A stretch of DNA of 64,000 nucleotides from Topomyia yanbarensis (lineage: Eukaryota > Arthropoda > Insecta > Diptera > Culicidae), in the NCBI RefSeq assembly GCF_030247195.1, contig NC_080671.1:100923845-100987844 (forward strand), given 5' to 3'. Shown here in pieces: positions 22,985-33,642 of this stretch. The position numbers were made by a program, and so were the translations under genes. The notes beneath the pieces were generated by a model. That model searched no databases. It saw only the letters and a program-made list of their open reading frames with translations, and was not told the origin of the DNA. Positions within the stretch are counted from its first letter, which is position 1. Each line of letters opens with the position of its first letter.

Positions 22985-24350
22985 GAAGAAGCAGCAGAGG
23001 ACGAAGGCGGTATGGCAACGGATCTTGGAGAATGCACAGAAGACGATAGGATGCCGGCCCCTGATCTCCAAGAAGTCAAAGAGGAGATCGGTCGGCTGAA
23101 AAACAACAAACCTGCCGGTATAGATCAACTACCCAGCAAGCTATTAAAATACGGTGGTGAAACACTGGCTAGAGCGCTACACTGATAATCGCCAATATTT
23201 GGGAGGAGGAGATTCTTCCGGAGGAGTGGATGCAGGGTGTTGTTTGCCCAATCTGCAAAAAAGGTGACAAGTTGGATTACTGCAACTGCCGCGCGATCAC
23301 ACTACTTAGCGCCACCTACAAGGTCCTGTCCCAAATTCTTTGCCGTCGATTGTCACAATTTGCAAGGGAGTTCGTGGTGCACTCCCAAGCGGGATTCATG
23401 GGTTCCCGTGCCACCACGGACTAAATATTCGCAATTCGGCAGGTTCTGCAGAAGTGTCGCGAATACAACGTGCCCACACATCATTTGTTCACTGATTTCA
23501 AATCGGCGTATGACACCATCGATCGAAATCAGCTATGGCAGATAATGCACGAGTACGGTTTTCCGGATAAGCTAACAGGATTAGTCAAAGCGACGATGGA
23601 GCGGGTGATGTGCGTTGTTCGAGTATCAAGGACACTCTCGAGTCCCTTTGAATCTCGAAGAGGGTTAAGGCAAGGTGACGGTCTATCGTGTCTTCTGTTC
23701 AACGTTGTGTTAGAAGGTATAATAAGGAGAGCGGGGATAGACACGAGTGGCACGATATTCAGGAAGTCCGTCCAGCTTCTTGGCTTCGCCAACGACATTG
23801 ACATAATGGCACGGAAATTTGAGGCGATGTCGGAAACGTACATCAGACTGAAACCAGCAGGATTGGACTTGCCATCAACGTTTCGAAGACAAAATACATG
23901 AGAGGAAGAGGTTCTAGAGACGACACTGTGAACCTCCCATCCCGTGTTCGGTTGACGGTGACGGATTCGAGATGGTCGACGAAATCGTGTATTTGGGCAA
24001 TCTGGTAACCACCGACAATGATACCAGCAGAGAAATTCAGAGACGGACTTGGCGGGAAATCGTGCCTACTTTGGACTCCGGAGGACACTCCGGTCGAACA
24101 AAATCTACAAGACGCTGATTAGCCCGGTGGTCCTCTACGGCCACGAGATCTGGACTATGCCCGTGGAGGACCCACGCGCCCTTGGAGTTTTCGAACGAAA
24201 GGTGTTGCGTACCATCTATGGTGGCGTGCAGATGGAAGACGGAACGTAACGCAGGCGTATGAACCATGAGTTGCATCAGCTGCTGGAAGAACCATCAATC
24301 GCGCATACCGTAAAAATAGGAAGTTTGCGGTGGGCTGAACAACGCTTGAT
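22985..24350 (+). pseudogene. RTE-type non-LTR retrotransposon reverse transcriptase, fragment 1
   Basis: In three shifting frames the sequence reads the RT fingers and palm in order. An EEIGRLKNNKPAGIDQLPSKLL segment comes first, then EEWMQGVVCPICKKGD and LLSATYKVLSQILCRRL. An LFTDFKSAYDTIDR block (motif A) and the RQGDGLSCLLFN block (motif B) follow. Next is LLGFANDIDIM, motif C with F-A-N-D in place of the catalytic F-A-D-D. The C-terminal AYFGLRRTLRS / YKTLISPVVLYGHEIW segment is typical of RTE-like mosquito elements. Stops, shifts and the motif C change make it inactive. The endonuclease is missing. Confidence 0.85.
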
Positions 24351-24876
24351 TTTATCCTATCCGGTATCATACGAATCAGCTTAATCAGTTTTGTCGGGAT
24401 ACCACGCTCAAGCATTATCTGCCACAGTTCGTTTTGTTTTACTGTGTCGTATGCCGCCTTGAATACACAGATGGTGAGTCCGCAAATTGTTTTCCCGGAA
24501 TATATCCAGAGTTTGTCGCTGGGTAAACATTTGATCCGTCGTTAACTGTCCTTCTCGAAACCCGCTTTGATATTCGTCGACAAAGCATTCAGCCAACGGG
24601 CGCAGTCTACCCAACAGAACACGAGAAACTACCTTGTAGGCAGCATTGAGGATCATTATTCCTCGGAAGTTTACAGCCCTTCTCCAAGATTGAGCATATG
24701 AGGCCATTCAACCAATCCGAAGGCATTTTTCCTTCCACGCATATCATCCCAATCACGCAGTGGATTGCTTCGCACAGCCAGTCACTCCTAATTTTTAGAA
24801 GTTCAGCCGGGATTCTGCCCTTCCCAACGACCTTATCGTTTTTAAGCTTTCGCATAACCTCCCGTCTAGGAATCAC
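24350..24876 (-). pseudogene. RTE-type reverse transcriptase, fragment 2 (opposite strand)
   Basis: On the minus strand the readings PAELLKIRSDWLCEAIH, CVEGKMPSDWLNGLICSI, LNAAYKVVSRVLLGRLRPL, FVDEYQSGFREGQLTTDQ and MLERGIPTKLIKLIRM cover RT from its N-terminal part to just past motif A. Frames change several times. It meets fragment 1 end to end at about 24350, so the two copies converge. It is diverged from fragment 1 and is a separate insertion. Confidence 0.8.
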
Positions 24877-24904
24877 TGAACAAAAAGAAATTGCAGGTTT
24901 GTTT

Positions 24905-25035
24905 ACCCCTCGCTAATGGCCGGGTCTACTTACTCAAAAAAAATCTTCGGTCGAACAACGTTCGCTACCGCACGAAGCTAAACTTCTATAGAACACTTAT
25001 TAGACCGTTTGTCTTATCTACTATGCTGGTACCGT
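24905..25035 (+). pseudogene. RTE-type retrotransposon C-terminal fragment 3
   Basis: The reading VYLLKKNLRSNNV followed by KLNFYRTLIRPFVLS parallels the AYFGLRRTLRS / LISPVVLYG region of fragment 1. It is a third, short piece on the plus strand, about 35 codons long. Confidence 0.65.
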
Positions 25036-25999
25036 ACCCGCAATTTAATAGCAAAGAAAACACCTCTCCAATGGAATTAAAACATTGAAAATACAATGTA
25101 TTCTTTATGAGTTGGAGGCAATAAAAGAAAAAAAAATAGTTCACAGAAAAGTTCAATAATTCCGTAACAATTGAAATTTGATTATTCGTGTAGAATGAGA
25201 TATTCTTAACCATGGACCAAGTCACCTGTATATGATAATGCTCCCTGGTTTAATCCCAACAAATTAATCAGCATACTCCCACTACTACCTTGCAATATGT
25301 ATATAGTTTTGTTCTATCGCATCCATCATCCCGATCCTCAACCTATTTAATCGTCAATAGTTGCCAAAATGAAATAAATTGATTTTTATCGTGATTAATG
25401 AAACTTGAACAATTACTAAAACACTATAGAAATTTATTGAGTAGGAAATGCCGCCCCCTGATTTTGCGCTCGGGGCGGTTGCCCCCTTCGCCCCCCCCCC
25501 CTTAGCGCCGCCACTGATGCTTTTCAAAACTTCTTCTAAGCTTCGAAGTTAAATAACTTTCTCTGGTAACCTTCAATCATTATGCAACTTTGTTCGCTAG
25601 TAAAAAGAGTAACTGTACCAGTTTTAATGAATTTTTTTAATTTCCGATCTTCCATATATTTTACCATAGAAACTTGTAAACTGTTGTGAGTGAACTACAG
25701 CTATAGGAAAAAGTTTATATTTGACATATGGTTTCTAGAGCTAATTAACACTTGATTAAGCAGTGTTCCAAAAAAGTTTTAAAAAAAGTTGTCGGTCTAG
25801 TATACATATTGTTAAATTTGGAAAGATGAGTTCTGTCGATGCATGCCAAAAAAAAAAGAAAAATTACCGTCGTGCGGGGTATCTTTGCGCACTTTTTATC
25901 AATTTTTCAATTTTGACGAATTATAACTCCTTTTATAATCGATGGATTTGTATCATATCAGCACAGATTTATCGTCATCGTGTATGTATTATTTATGCC

Positions 26000-27377
26000 C
26001 AGTGATGTACCGATGGGAAAAATTCCATCGTCCCGGGTTTTTATTTTTGAGTTTTAACCGGGTTTTTTCCCAAATCATTTTAACCCGGACGAAATGTGGG
26101 TTTTTTCGTTTTATCGAATGTATAATGTTCATTTAATTTTTTTTATCCTTTCGGCAGTCGCGCTAGTGCACCGAGTGCACGCTGCTCTGAAAATCTAGCG
26201 AAATCGTCTTAGGGCAACAGCGGCTGCTCATTCAGTGGGCCATAAGCGCGGCTTCCGGAGGGTTAAAGAATCTTGCATTTACATTTGAAAGACCGAAAAT
26301 AAAAGTCGCAAGGATAAAACATACTTTGTAGAATCCACTCCAGATATCTTAGCATGTAAAAATCGAATATAAACATCAAGCGTAAAAATCGGACAGAGAT
26401 CCTTGAGCATGACAATCGCTTAGAATATTCTCACCCGAAAAAGTCGGCAAGGATGAACCTCCAGTATAATTCGCTCAGAGGAAATTCCGTACAACGTTAC
26501 ATTCAAGATTAAAAGTTGGATAAAGAAAAGTCCTTTGCAAGAACCGGATATACTTTTTTACGGTTTTTATTCTGTAGGACATAATCGAAAAGCTCCTGTC
26601 CAATTTTGAAACTTGAAGTTTAAATTCAATTTTCACATTCTAATATATTTAATACGGGGTTTACGAAGCATGTTCTGTTCCTGCGACTTTAATTTCGGTC
26701 CATTCCATATTCCAACTGGTTTCATATAATACTGGGAACAATAGTCATTGTTACTCTGACAAGTGAAAATTAGAATAATCGTGTGATGCCCAAACTACTT
26801 TTATTCTGCTTGTTACTCATTTTAGGGGTTGCTATACTTTTAGCGAAATGAGGTAGGTATTCACACAAAATTTAGAAAATACCTATTTAGTACGGTGAAA
26901 AGTGAGTCATATGCAGACTGCGAGTGGCCTTGACATTCGTCATTAGTATGAACCGTAATCAGAACTCTAACAACTCACAATCCGAATTTTTTCGTTATCA
27001 GCTACATCAGCAACAGTAGAAAAAAATGTTTAGTTCGTTTAGGTGGATTCACAGTAAGAAGCACAATCGACTTAGCCCAAACATTGAAAAGTTTTATCAC
27101 TTATTTAACCACAATATTTGTAAAAAAATGTTGGATCACCGCTATAACAATGATTCAATCGAGGAAAACCATTGAGAATTCATATACATGCAAAACTTTA
27201 TGACAATAATGCTCATAAATAAAATAAAAATGTTTGGATAACAATACATTAATGTTCAATTACCAAAACATCAAAAAATGCGAAAAACCCGATCTTCCCG
27301 CGAAAAAACCATTTTAACCGGGAAAAAACCTTGGGTTTTTCCCCAAAATTATAAAAACCCGATTTGGTACATCACTG
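26000..27377. mobile_element. hAT-like element, CAGTGATGTACC termini
   Basis: The ends CAGTGATGTACC and GGTACATCACTG lie between identical 8-bp flanks, TTTATGCC (25992-25999, 27378-27385). Near both ends the motif CGGGTTTTT recurs several times. The segment 26145-26270 is homologous to the inner end of the TIR of the Transib-type element at 15451-18287. No transposase is visible. Confidence 0.85.
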
Positions 27378-27385
27378 TTTATGCC

Positions 27386-27885
27386 AAATATGAGCAGAAT
27401 TGGCTCACAAAGTAAAAAAGTTGTTCCTATAGCGTTCAAAAATATTTTTTGTGGGTTAGCTGGGGGCTACGTTGCACACTTCTTGAATTCGATATAAAAT
27501 AAAAATTAACCCGTTTTATTTACTTTCATTGAAACATCATTAATTTATACTGATATCAGAGGCTTTTTCAATAATAAAGCATCACGCATTTATCGCATTT
27601 TCTAAAATAAGGGATTCATTTTAATTTAACATTTACAACGTTACTTGTCAGAAAAACTTGAGTGAGTTGATACTGCATATTGTTTTTCGTATAGAAAAAA
27701 CTAACTTAATCCACCTTGCAGTGAGATGAGACTTTTCTTACACATGTCACTGTTGGATCATGTATTAATTTGCAGAACTCTTTTATTAGTTTGCAGTTTC
27801 TGGTCTTGCACGAATAAAACCTCAAATAAACTGAATAGAATATAGAAAATCAATAAAACGAACCAAATAAAAAAATAAAGCAAAA
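27386..27885. other. Non-coding sequence between elements
   Basis: It continues the sequence at 25760-25991, interrupted by the hAT-like element. A phrase near 25866 (ACCGTCGTGCGGGGT) recurs inverted near 56311, indicating an old dispersed repeat. No gene is supported. Confidence 0.45.
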
Positions 27886-28294
27886 ACCTGTTTTATTCCA
27901 CCTAGTGGTGCAACTGTGCCTTTCTCATTTGTCCAGACTACGATTCCATGGCTAGTTATGTTCAATACAACGGTGGAAATGTATATTACATATTCAGTAC
28001 GATTTGCACATACAATGGATCGCCAGCCACGATCTCGAGATGCTATGTGTCGACACTGAAACATCGCTTAAAACCAGCGGCGGATCAAGGAAGCGGATCC
28101 GGGGGGTCCGGGCCTTGTCGAAAATTTTCAACTTGTTAAGAAATTTTAAACTAGTTTCAATTTTAAAATAGCAACCCCTCACTGGATACTTCTACCTACG
28201 CCTAAAAAAGTCAAAAAAAAATCGCGGCCGGGATTTGGTTTGACGATTTTTAGATTGATTGCATAACCTTTCTATATGAGAAAGGCAAAAATGC
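27886..28294 (+). repeat. Interspersed repeat family, copy B
   Basis: It runs from AAAAACCTGTTTTATTCCACC to CCTTTCTATATGAGAAAGGC. Its body is close to copy D (52736-53355) read in reverse, including CCAGCGGCGGATCAAGG. It is the best short reference for the family in this window. Confidence 0.75.
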
Positions 28295-28319
28295 AAAACA
28301 AAATGTTTTCAAATTCATG

Positions 28320-29260
28320 AAATGAGTACAATGATTTGTATAAATCAAATTAATAAAATACATAAATCAAATTGGATTAGCTCAATACATGAAAAATTAG
28401 TCAATATTTAAAAATAGTTATAAAATTAATTGAACAAATTAAATTGACACAAACTAACAAATTAAATGAAATAAATATGTGGAATGACTGATTATGAAAT
28501 TATTAAAATTAAAGAAAAGGACAAAATGAATCAATTAACTCAAAAGAAACAAATTAATCAAATGGATAGAACGAATTTAATGAATCCAGTGAAAACAATG
28601 AATCAAATGAATGAAATGTATAAAATGAATAAAATGATTGGAATGAATGAAAAGAACAAAACTAATAAAAGAGTAAATGAATTGAATAAAATGAATAAAT
28701 AAAACAAATGAATCAAATAAACGAAACGAATAGGATTAATTAAATGAATAAAAAGAAGAAGAAAATGAATTGATTAAAATGAAAAATAAGGCGATGTTAA
28801 CAAGTTATAAATTAATTGAAAAAAATAAATTGTGTCAAATAAATAATTTGGATGAAATGAATAAATCTGAAAAATAGTCAAATTAATCAAATAAAGAAAC
28901 TAAAAACTGGAAAAATAAAGAGAATGCATAGAAGGAAAACAATGAATAAAACAAGTTAAATGAATGATATGAATAAAATGTACAAAAAAAACTGATCAGA
29001 GTAAATCCAAAGAATGAAATGAATAAAATAGATTAAATGAACCCAAATGAACAAAATGAATAAAAAGAATGCTGAATGAAATAAATAATTAAAATGCAAA
29101 AATCATATACTCAAAACTAGTCAAATATTAAAAATGAATAAAATAAACAAGACGAATAAAATCCATGAAATGAAAAAATTGACTATTCAGAATGAAATTA
29201 AAAACCATTTTTGAACAAGGTAAATGAATAAACCGGATTGTACGAGTTTGAGAACTATTG
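28320..29260. repeat. Degenerate AAATGAATAAAATGAAT-type low-complexity block
   Basis: About 900 bp are dominated by short imperfect units such as ATGAATAAAATGAATCAA. The base use is almost all A, T and G on this strand. It gives a long Met/Asn/Lys-rich open frame (28484-28702) that is a by-product, not a gene. It resembles an aged simple satellite. Confidence 0.8.
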
Positions 29261-31407
29261 TATCGGAAAGTTATAAATTGTTTTTGATAATCCCATCATC
29301 TGAAAAATGGCTAATTAATATGCAATCAACTTTCTAAAGCTTTCATTCTTTTAAGCATAAGCATAAGAGATCGCCCGTAGTTGCTACTCCGTTATTGACC
29401 AGAACCAAATTAGGTTGCAAAATTTTCATTGGAACAACATGCTTGGGAATAACATGATGAGCCACATTGTACAATCTATTTTGATCCCTGCATGCTGATC
29501 AATACCGACGCCGGCCACGTCCGAATGCAGATCTTCTGGGAAAGGAAGGAATGTTAGTCCGATACATGTTGCTACTAGAGACCGAGGAATCCTCTGCATC
29601 TCCACATGTATCACGGGAATGGGAGAGTTGTTAGTAAGTGTGCCAGTGGCGTTATCATGTAATAATTGCTCTGGGCAGCCGGCTGCCGAGAATGTGGGAA
29701 ATTTATCATTTGTTGTATTAATACGATTAGCAAAATAAGCAACTTGAACTCCGGAAAGCCGGCTATAAGGAGCACTGCTTATATTTCTTAATAATATTCA
29801 ATCACGCGACGAATTTTTTCGTGGTTTCTATCGTGTCGGTGCTGATTTTACCCGGTGATCGTTTGAATAAAATGAGGAATCTTATACAGAAGGTTCATCA
29901 CACTCTTCCATAGGTGTCGCGAAGTTGGTGATTCGCTCCATGTAAGCGATGCGACCTGTACATAGTTCATTAGGTAGTAGTTTAGTAAGTTTTCGAGAAC
30001 ACGATCGCTCGAAAAAGAAGATCTTGTTTAGTTTTTGGTTCTTTTTAAACACTGGGTAGCCGGCTACCGAGAGTATCCTATGTTTTCTAAACAAAAGCAA
30101 TTTCAACTCCACACAGCCGATCGTGGGAGTTTTGCCTAGAAAAGCTAATCTTATCTGCATAATAGGCCGGATCATAAATAGTGCGACATTATTTAGACTA
30201 ATTTCGCTATACCTTCCCCACAATATATTTTTTGGATTGCAAACTACAGACTGATAACACGTTATACACACAAAGAGTTATGATAGCTCGAGATGTTATA
30301 AATCAACGAAAGTATTTCCTATTTCGTTAACGATGCACGGGCTTGCCACCAATAACGGAACTTGAAATTAGATTCATTAAAACAGACGCGGCGAATTTTC
30401 AGTACGTATTGACCCGCGATCATCGATACTAGTCAAATTAAAGTCTTATTGGAGCTGATTTCCCAACAACTATTCATTTGGACGGTATTGTTTTCTCCGC
30501 TAGATCTGTTCGCACCCTCTCATTCTGCTACTATTGGCAGAAGGCTGATAGCACCCAGTCGTCGCCGGTCTAAGGACCAAATGACATTAATAAACTTAGA
30601 CTCGCGTGGAGGCATGAGATAGAATTGAAAGCTGAACGAACATGACAGCAAAACTTATTCTTCGTGCTGACATAACTGAAGGTAATTGCTTATCGGTCCC
30701 CGATTCCTCTCGCGAATTGTCAATTCTCAAACCTTATACATGATTGAAGTCATCATTCTACTCAAATAAGACCATGTGTTTTCCCTAAGCACATTGAATG
30801 CTCTTTGGATCAGTTCCCCCGTTGGTAAAACAAGCCCTAAAGAAACATAGAAATTAGTTTGCTCAGTCCAAAGAAAAGTTTGCCGACCGGCAGATACGTG
30901 TTCCCGAATATTAAAGAATCAAAACCTCTCCTCATTGGCAAAAAAATAAGAAAGTAAAAAAAACAGTTGAATATCCAAGGCGGCTCATTTCCAAAGATAG
31001 CACCGCCTATAAAACACCCAATAAAACATAGGTGACAAGGGACGCGGACGAAATTAGCTGAGCTGGAGTGGCTGGTTTGCCACCTATTTTTCGGGCGAAG
31101 AATTTTGGGGCGACACCTGGTAGTCGCTAGTCGCTGATGAAACGCCAATTATTTGAATATGCTAATTTTTCTTATTGCCGTATCTTTTTTCACTTTTCGG
31201 ATTGAATTTTTTTCTCTGAAAAACCATTTTTCACTATCTTTAGAATATACACTGTGTTTCTAGATGTTTTCTGTGCACTTTTATTGTCCTTGCATCGGGA
31301 ATCGACGGCCCGTAATGCGAGGAAAAGATATTTTTTCATTTGCCGGATTTTGATTTTCACAAACTGTCACCACTCGCGTCACTCAAAAATATGCCGAAAA
31401 TGCTTTT
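29261..31407. other. Repeat-derived sequence, unclassified
   Basis: The stretch 30050-30140 is an inverted relative of 17000-17090 (a CCGGCT motif next to GGAGTTGAAATTGC). The same CCGGCT motif appears at 29675 and 29755. A 62-codon minus frame at 29426-29614 looks coding-like but is unrecognised. There may be an old LTR-type or other retroelement here; I could not find paired ends. Confidence 0.35.
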
Positions 31408-31447
31408 ATAAGCCACTTAGAGTCTACTTTCTACTTCGGCCGCAGTC

Positions 31448-31453
31448 AGACGT
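31448..31453 (+). promoter_or_regulatory. Possible DPE of the internal promoter
   Basis: AGACGT at +28 to +34 relative to the element 5' end matches the DPE consensus (RGWYV core) and its fixed spacing. Position supports it; no expression evidence exists. Confidence 0.4.
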
Positions 31454-31539
31454 ACAATCGAGCCAAGTGAACAACAGGCCTCTCGATCTAGTGTGCATTG
31501 TCTCGAGAACAAAGGAAATATCGGATTATTCTTGTCATC

Positions 31540-32544
31540 ATGAGTAAAGTTGACGAAAAAGCGCTACTCCGACCCAACGCTGCGGTCGTTGACTTTAAAT
31601 TTTGTTTAAAACGACCGAGTTTTAGTGAAGTGGAATACCTTCTGAAGGTAAAAATGCAACTTAGGCTTGCGGAAGTCTTGTACCTTCAGTATCATCATCT
31701 TCGCAATGTAGTGTTAATATCATTCAACACGTTAGCACAAGCCGAGCGTTTCGTTTTGAAGAACAACTTAAAACACGTGGTTGAAAGTGACAACGTTGGA
31801 ATTAAGATTCCCGTATACATTGAGAATGATTATATTGATGTAAGGTTATATGACCTATCACCTCGTACCCCTCCTGAGCCAATTGCAAAATGCATGTCGC
31901 AATACGGAGAAGTAGAATCCGTTACACCTGATACTTGGAGAAACTTCTTCCCGGGTACTCCTAACGGCGTTTTTGTAGTGAGGATGCGGGTTGAAAGGCC
32001 TATACCCTCCTACTTGGAAATAAAACTCAATACTCACGGAACTACAATTATGCAAACTACGCTATGCACCCATGAGGGGCAAACGCCTACGTGCAAGTAT
32101 TGTAATCAGACAGCTCATCATGGACAACCTTGCGCGGAAGATGCAGAGGAAAATGCATCTCAACCGATTGCCAACTCATCTACGGCAAACCAACCTAAAA
32201 CAGAGTTTTCAATACCAATGCCTGAACCACAAACGGTGGCCAATTTTGTGGCAGCTGTTCAGACCATAATGACAACCGCAAAAGAATCATCAAGCACCCC
32301 AAAAGCAACTGTAAGCAACATCGGCAACGAATGCAGTAACAATGACGACGGATTTACACTGGTCAACAATAAGTGCAAGAAGCAAGGGAGAACATCTGAT
32401 CCCGGACACCAAGCCAGCTTCGACCGGGACGTGAAAAACAAGAGAGAATTGAATGACCCCCCTGACGCTGTTTGCCAGCAGACCTCGCGAAAAAAGGTCT
32501 CCGCTCGCAATAAAAAGTTGCGCGCACGAGATCCAATTAATTAA
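31540..32544 (+). CDS. ORF1 (Gag-like) protein of a Gag-only retroelement
   Basis: The ATG at 31540 is preferred: the upstream extension of the frame has no ATG, and the 5' leader runs about 120 nt. The protein is 334 residues. Residues 1-170 form a mixed alpha/beta region with YIDVRLYDLSP and VFVVRMRVERPIPSY, similar to the RRM-like/Gag core of mosquito non-LTR ORF1 proteins. A single zinc knuckle CKYCNQTAHHGQPC (Cx2Cx4Hx4C) lies near residue 190. The C-terminal half is Ser/Thr/Asn-rich and ends in a basic tail (SRKKVSARNKK). It is expected to bind the element's RNA and form RNP particles. The frame is fully intact. No EN, RT or RNase H follows, so mobility must depend on another element. 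Confidence 0.85.
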   Translation: MSKVDEKALLRPNAAVVDFKFCLKRPSFSEVEYLLKVKMQLRLAEVLYLQYHHLRNVVLISFNTLAQAERFVLKNNLKHVVESDNVGIKIPVYIENDYIDVRLYDLSPRTPPEPIAKCMSQYGEVESVTPDTWRNFFPGTPNGVFVVRMRVERPIPSYLEIKLNTHGTTIMQTTLCTHEGQTPTCKYCNQTAHHGQPCAEDAEENASQPIANSSTANQPKTEFSIPMPEPQTVANFVAAVQTIMTTAKESSSTPKATVSNIGNECSNNDDGFTLVNNKCKKQGRTSDPGHQASFDRDVKNKRELNDPPDAVCQQTSRKKVSARNKKLRARDPIN

Positions 32545-32602
32545 TTCTTGTTGTTGTTTTCTTATTTTTATTTTTACATGTATTGTAAACGTATAAAAGA
32601 TC

Positions 32603-32635
32603 CACGGCTCCGTTAAGCTACCGCTATGAGCCGTG
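32603..32635 (+). promoter_or_regulatory. 3' terminal RNA hairpin of the Gag-only element
   Basis: CACGGCTC (32603-32610) pairs perfectly with GAGCCGTG (32628-32635) around a 17-nt loop containing TTAAGCTACCGC. The autonomous element has TTAAGCTAACGC in the loop of a differently sequenced stem at the same place, pointing to a conserved RT-recognition structure. Confidence 0.6.
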
Positions 32636-32758
32636 TCAAATAAACGAATTAAATAAAAAAAAAAATAAGCCACTTAACTTTGTATAATCGTAAAATTGCA
32701 CCCTTATTGACACTTTCTATAACCGGGAGGCAGTACACTGCGCCGAAAATAATGAAAA

Positions 32759-32967
32759 TTAAGGTTGCACAGAGAAAGCGCAAAATTCGCAAACGAAAAA
32801 AGCAGTTTTTTTCCACACCGTATGTCAGATCTTCATAAAAATCAATCAGCAGTACTGTAACAACATTCTACATACGCTGATTGATTTTTATGAAGATCTG
32901 ACATACGGTGTGGAAAAAAACTGCTTTTTTCGTTTGCGAATTTTGCGCTTTCTCTGTGCAACCTTAA
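32759..32967. mobile_element. Perfect hairpin with 92-bp arms, TTAA at both tips
   Basis: The left arm (32759-32850) and right arm (32876-32967) are complementary base for base as far as I can read, with a 25-bp loop. Both tips are TTAA, the target and TSD of piggyBac-type elements, next to GGTTGCACAGAG. It contains no gene. Transcribed through, it would give a long double-stranded RNA stem. Confidence 0.85.
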
Positions 32968-33118
32968 CCGACTCGAAGGGAGCTCTACAAGAGTCAACCG
33001 CTCGCGACGAAGATACACACTCGAATCCTTTCTAAAGCTTTCATTCTTTTTTGTTTTAACCTTTTTTGTTTTCGTTGTTCTTTTTTTGGCGGCGTCGTTT
33101 ACGATTATCTGGTATTTC

Positions 33119-33634
33119 CAGGGGTGCCAACCGTCCAGATTTATCTGGATTCTTCCAGATTTTCAAGCGTCGTCCAGACATACAGATTTATATTTGTCTG
33201 ATCCAGATTTCAAAAAAATTGTCCAGATTTATCCAGACAATTTGAAAAATGAGAAAATAAGTTACAAGAACGCACAGTCGATTTTTAAACCACCTTTTGA
33301 GCTACAACTTTTCAAAACAAAACTTTTTAGAAAAGCTGGAAGCACACCATGCCCTAGTTTTTTTCCAAAAAATTTGGTCGTATTTTCTTCAGCTAGAAGT
33401 TCCAGCAATCCACGATACTGATAGCTCAGAGACGCAATTTTAATCCATATGCTGAAAATTAAGCGTTTAAAATTATCGAATTTTCAGTAAGCTGTGATAT
33501 ATTTGTTAACATACAAATATGTTTCATTAATAAATTGCAACATTTATAACTCTCCCAAAAATAGACAATCCAGACAATTCCAGATGTTTTCATAGAATGT
33601 AACAGATTTTCTGGAAAAACACTTGGCATCCCTG
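33119..33634. mobile_element. hAT-like MITE, CAGGGGTGCCAA termini, 516 bp
   Basis: The ends CAGGGGTGCCAA and (inverted) CAGGGATGCCAA lie between GGTATTTC repeats (33111-33118 and 33635-33642). CCAGATTT-like motifs recur many times near both ends, which may be transposase-binding repeats. The 111-codon frame at 33086-33421 crosses the boundary and is not a gene. Confidence 0.9.
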
Positions 33635-33642
33635 GGTATTTC

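Larger units (their letters stand above)
21676..25516. mobile_element. hAT-like element, 3.84 kb, CAGTGGCGGCGC termini
   Basis: The ends CAGTGGCGGCGC and GCGCCGCCACTG are flanked by ATGCTTTT on both sides (21668-21675, 25517-25524), an exact 8-bp TSD. CGCTCGGGGC also recurs inverted near each end. A C-run at about 21991-22013 and one near 25491 flank the interior. No hAT transposase is visible; three RTE-type retrotransposon fragments occupy about 2 kb of it. Confidence 0.85.
31420..32663 (+). mobile_element. Gag-only non-LTR retroelement, 1.24 kb, with 12-bp TSD
   Basis: Identical 12-bp flanks ATAAGCCACTTA (31408-31419 and 32664-32675) bound an insertion that ends in an A-rich tail. It holds one intact ORF and no reverse transcriptase. 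Downstream of the start, AGACGT sits at +28/+29, the usual place of a DPE in insect non-LTR internal promoters. The 3' end, TCAAATAAACGAATT before the A tail, is the same 15-mer as in the autonomous I-type element at 40021-46196. This suggests it is copied in trans by such an element. The intact TSD and ORF imply a young insertion. Confidence 0.85.

Noticed and set aside
28484..28702. 72-codon Met/Asn/Lys-rich open frame
   Set aside because: It is a translation of a degenerate ATGAATAAA-type repeat with no stop bias; no start context, splice site or motif.
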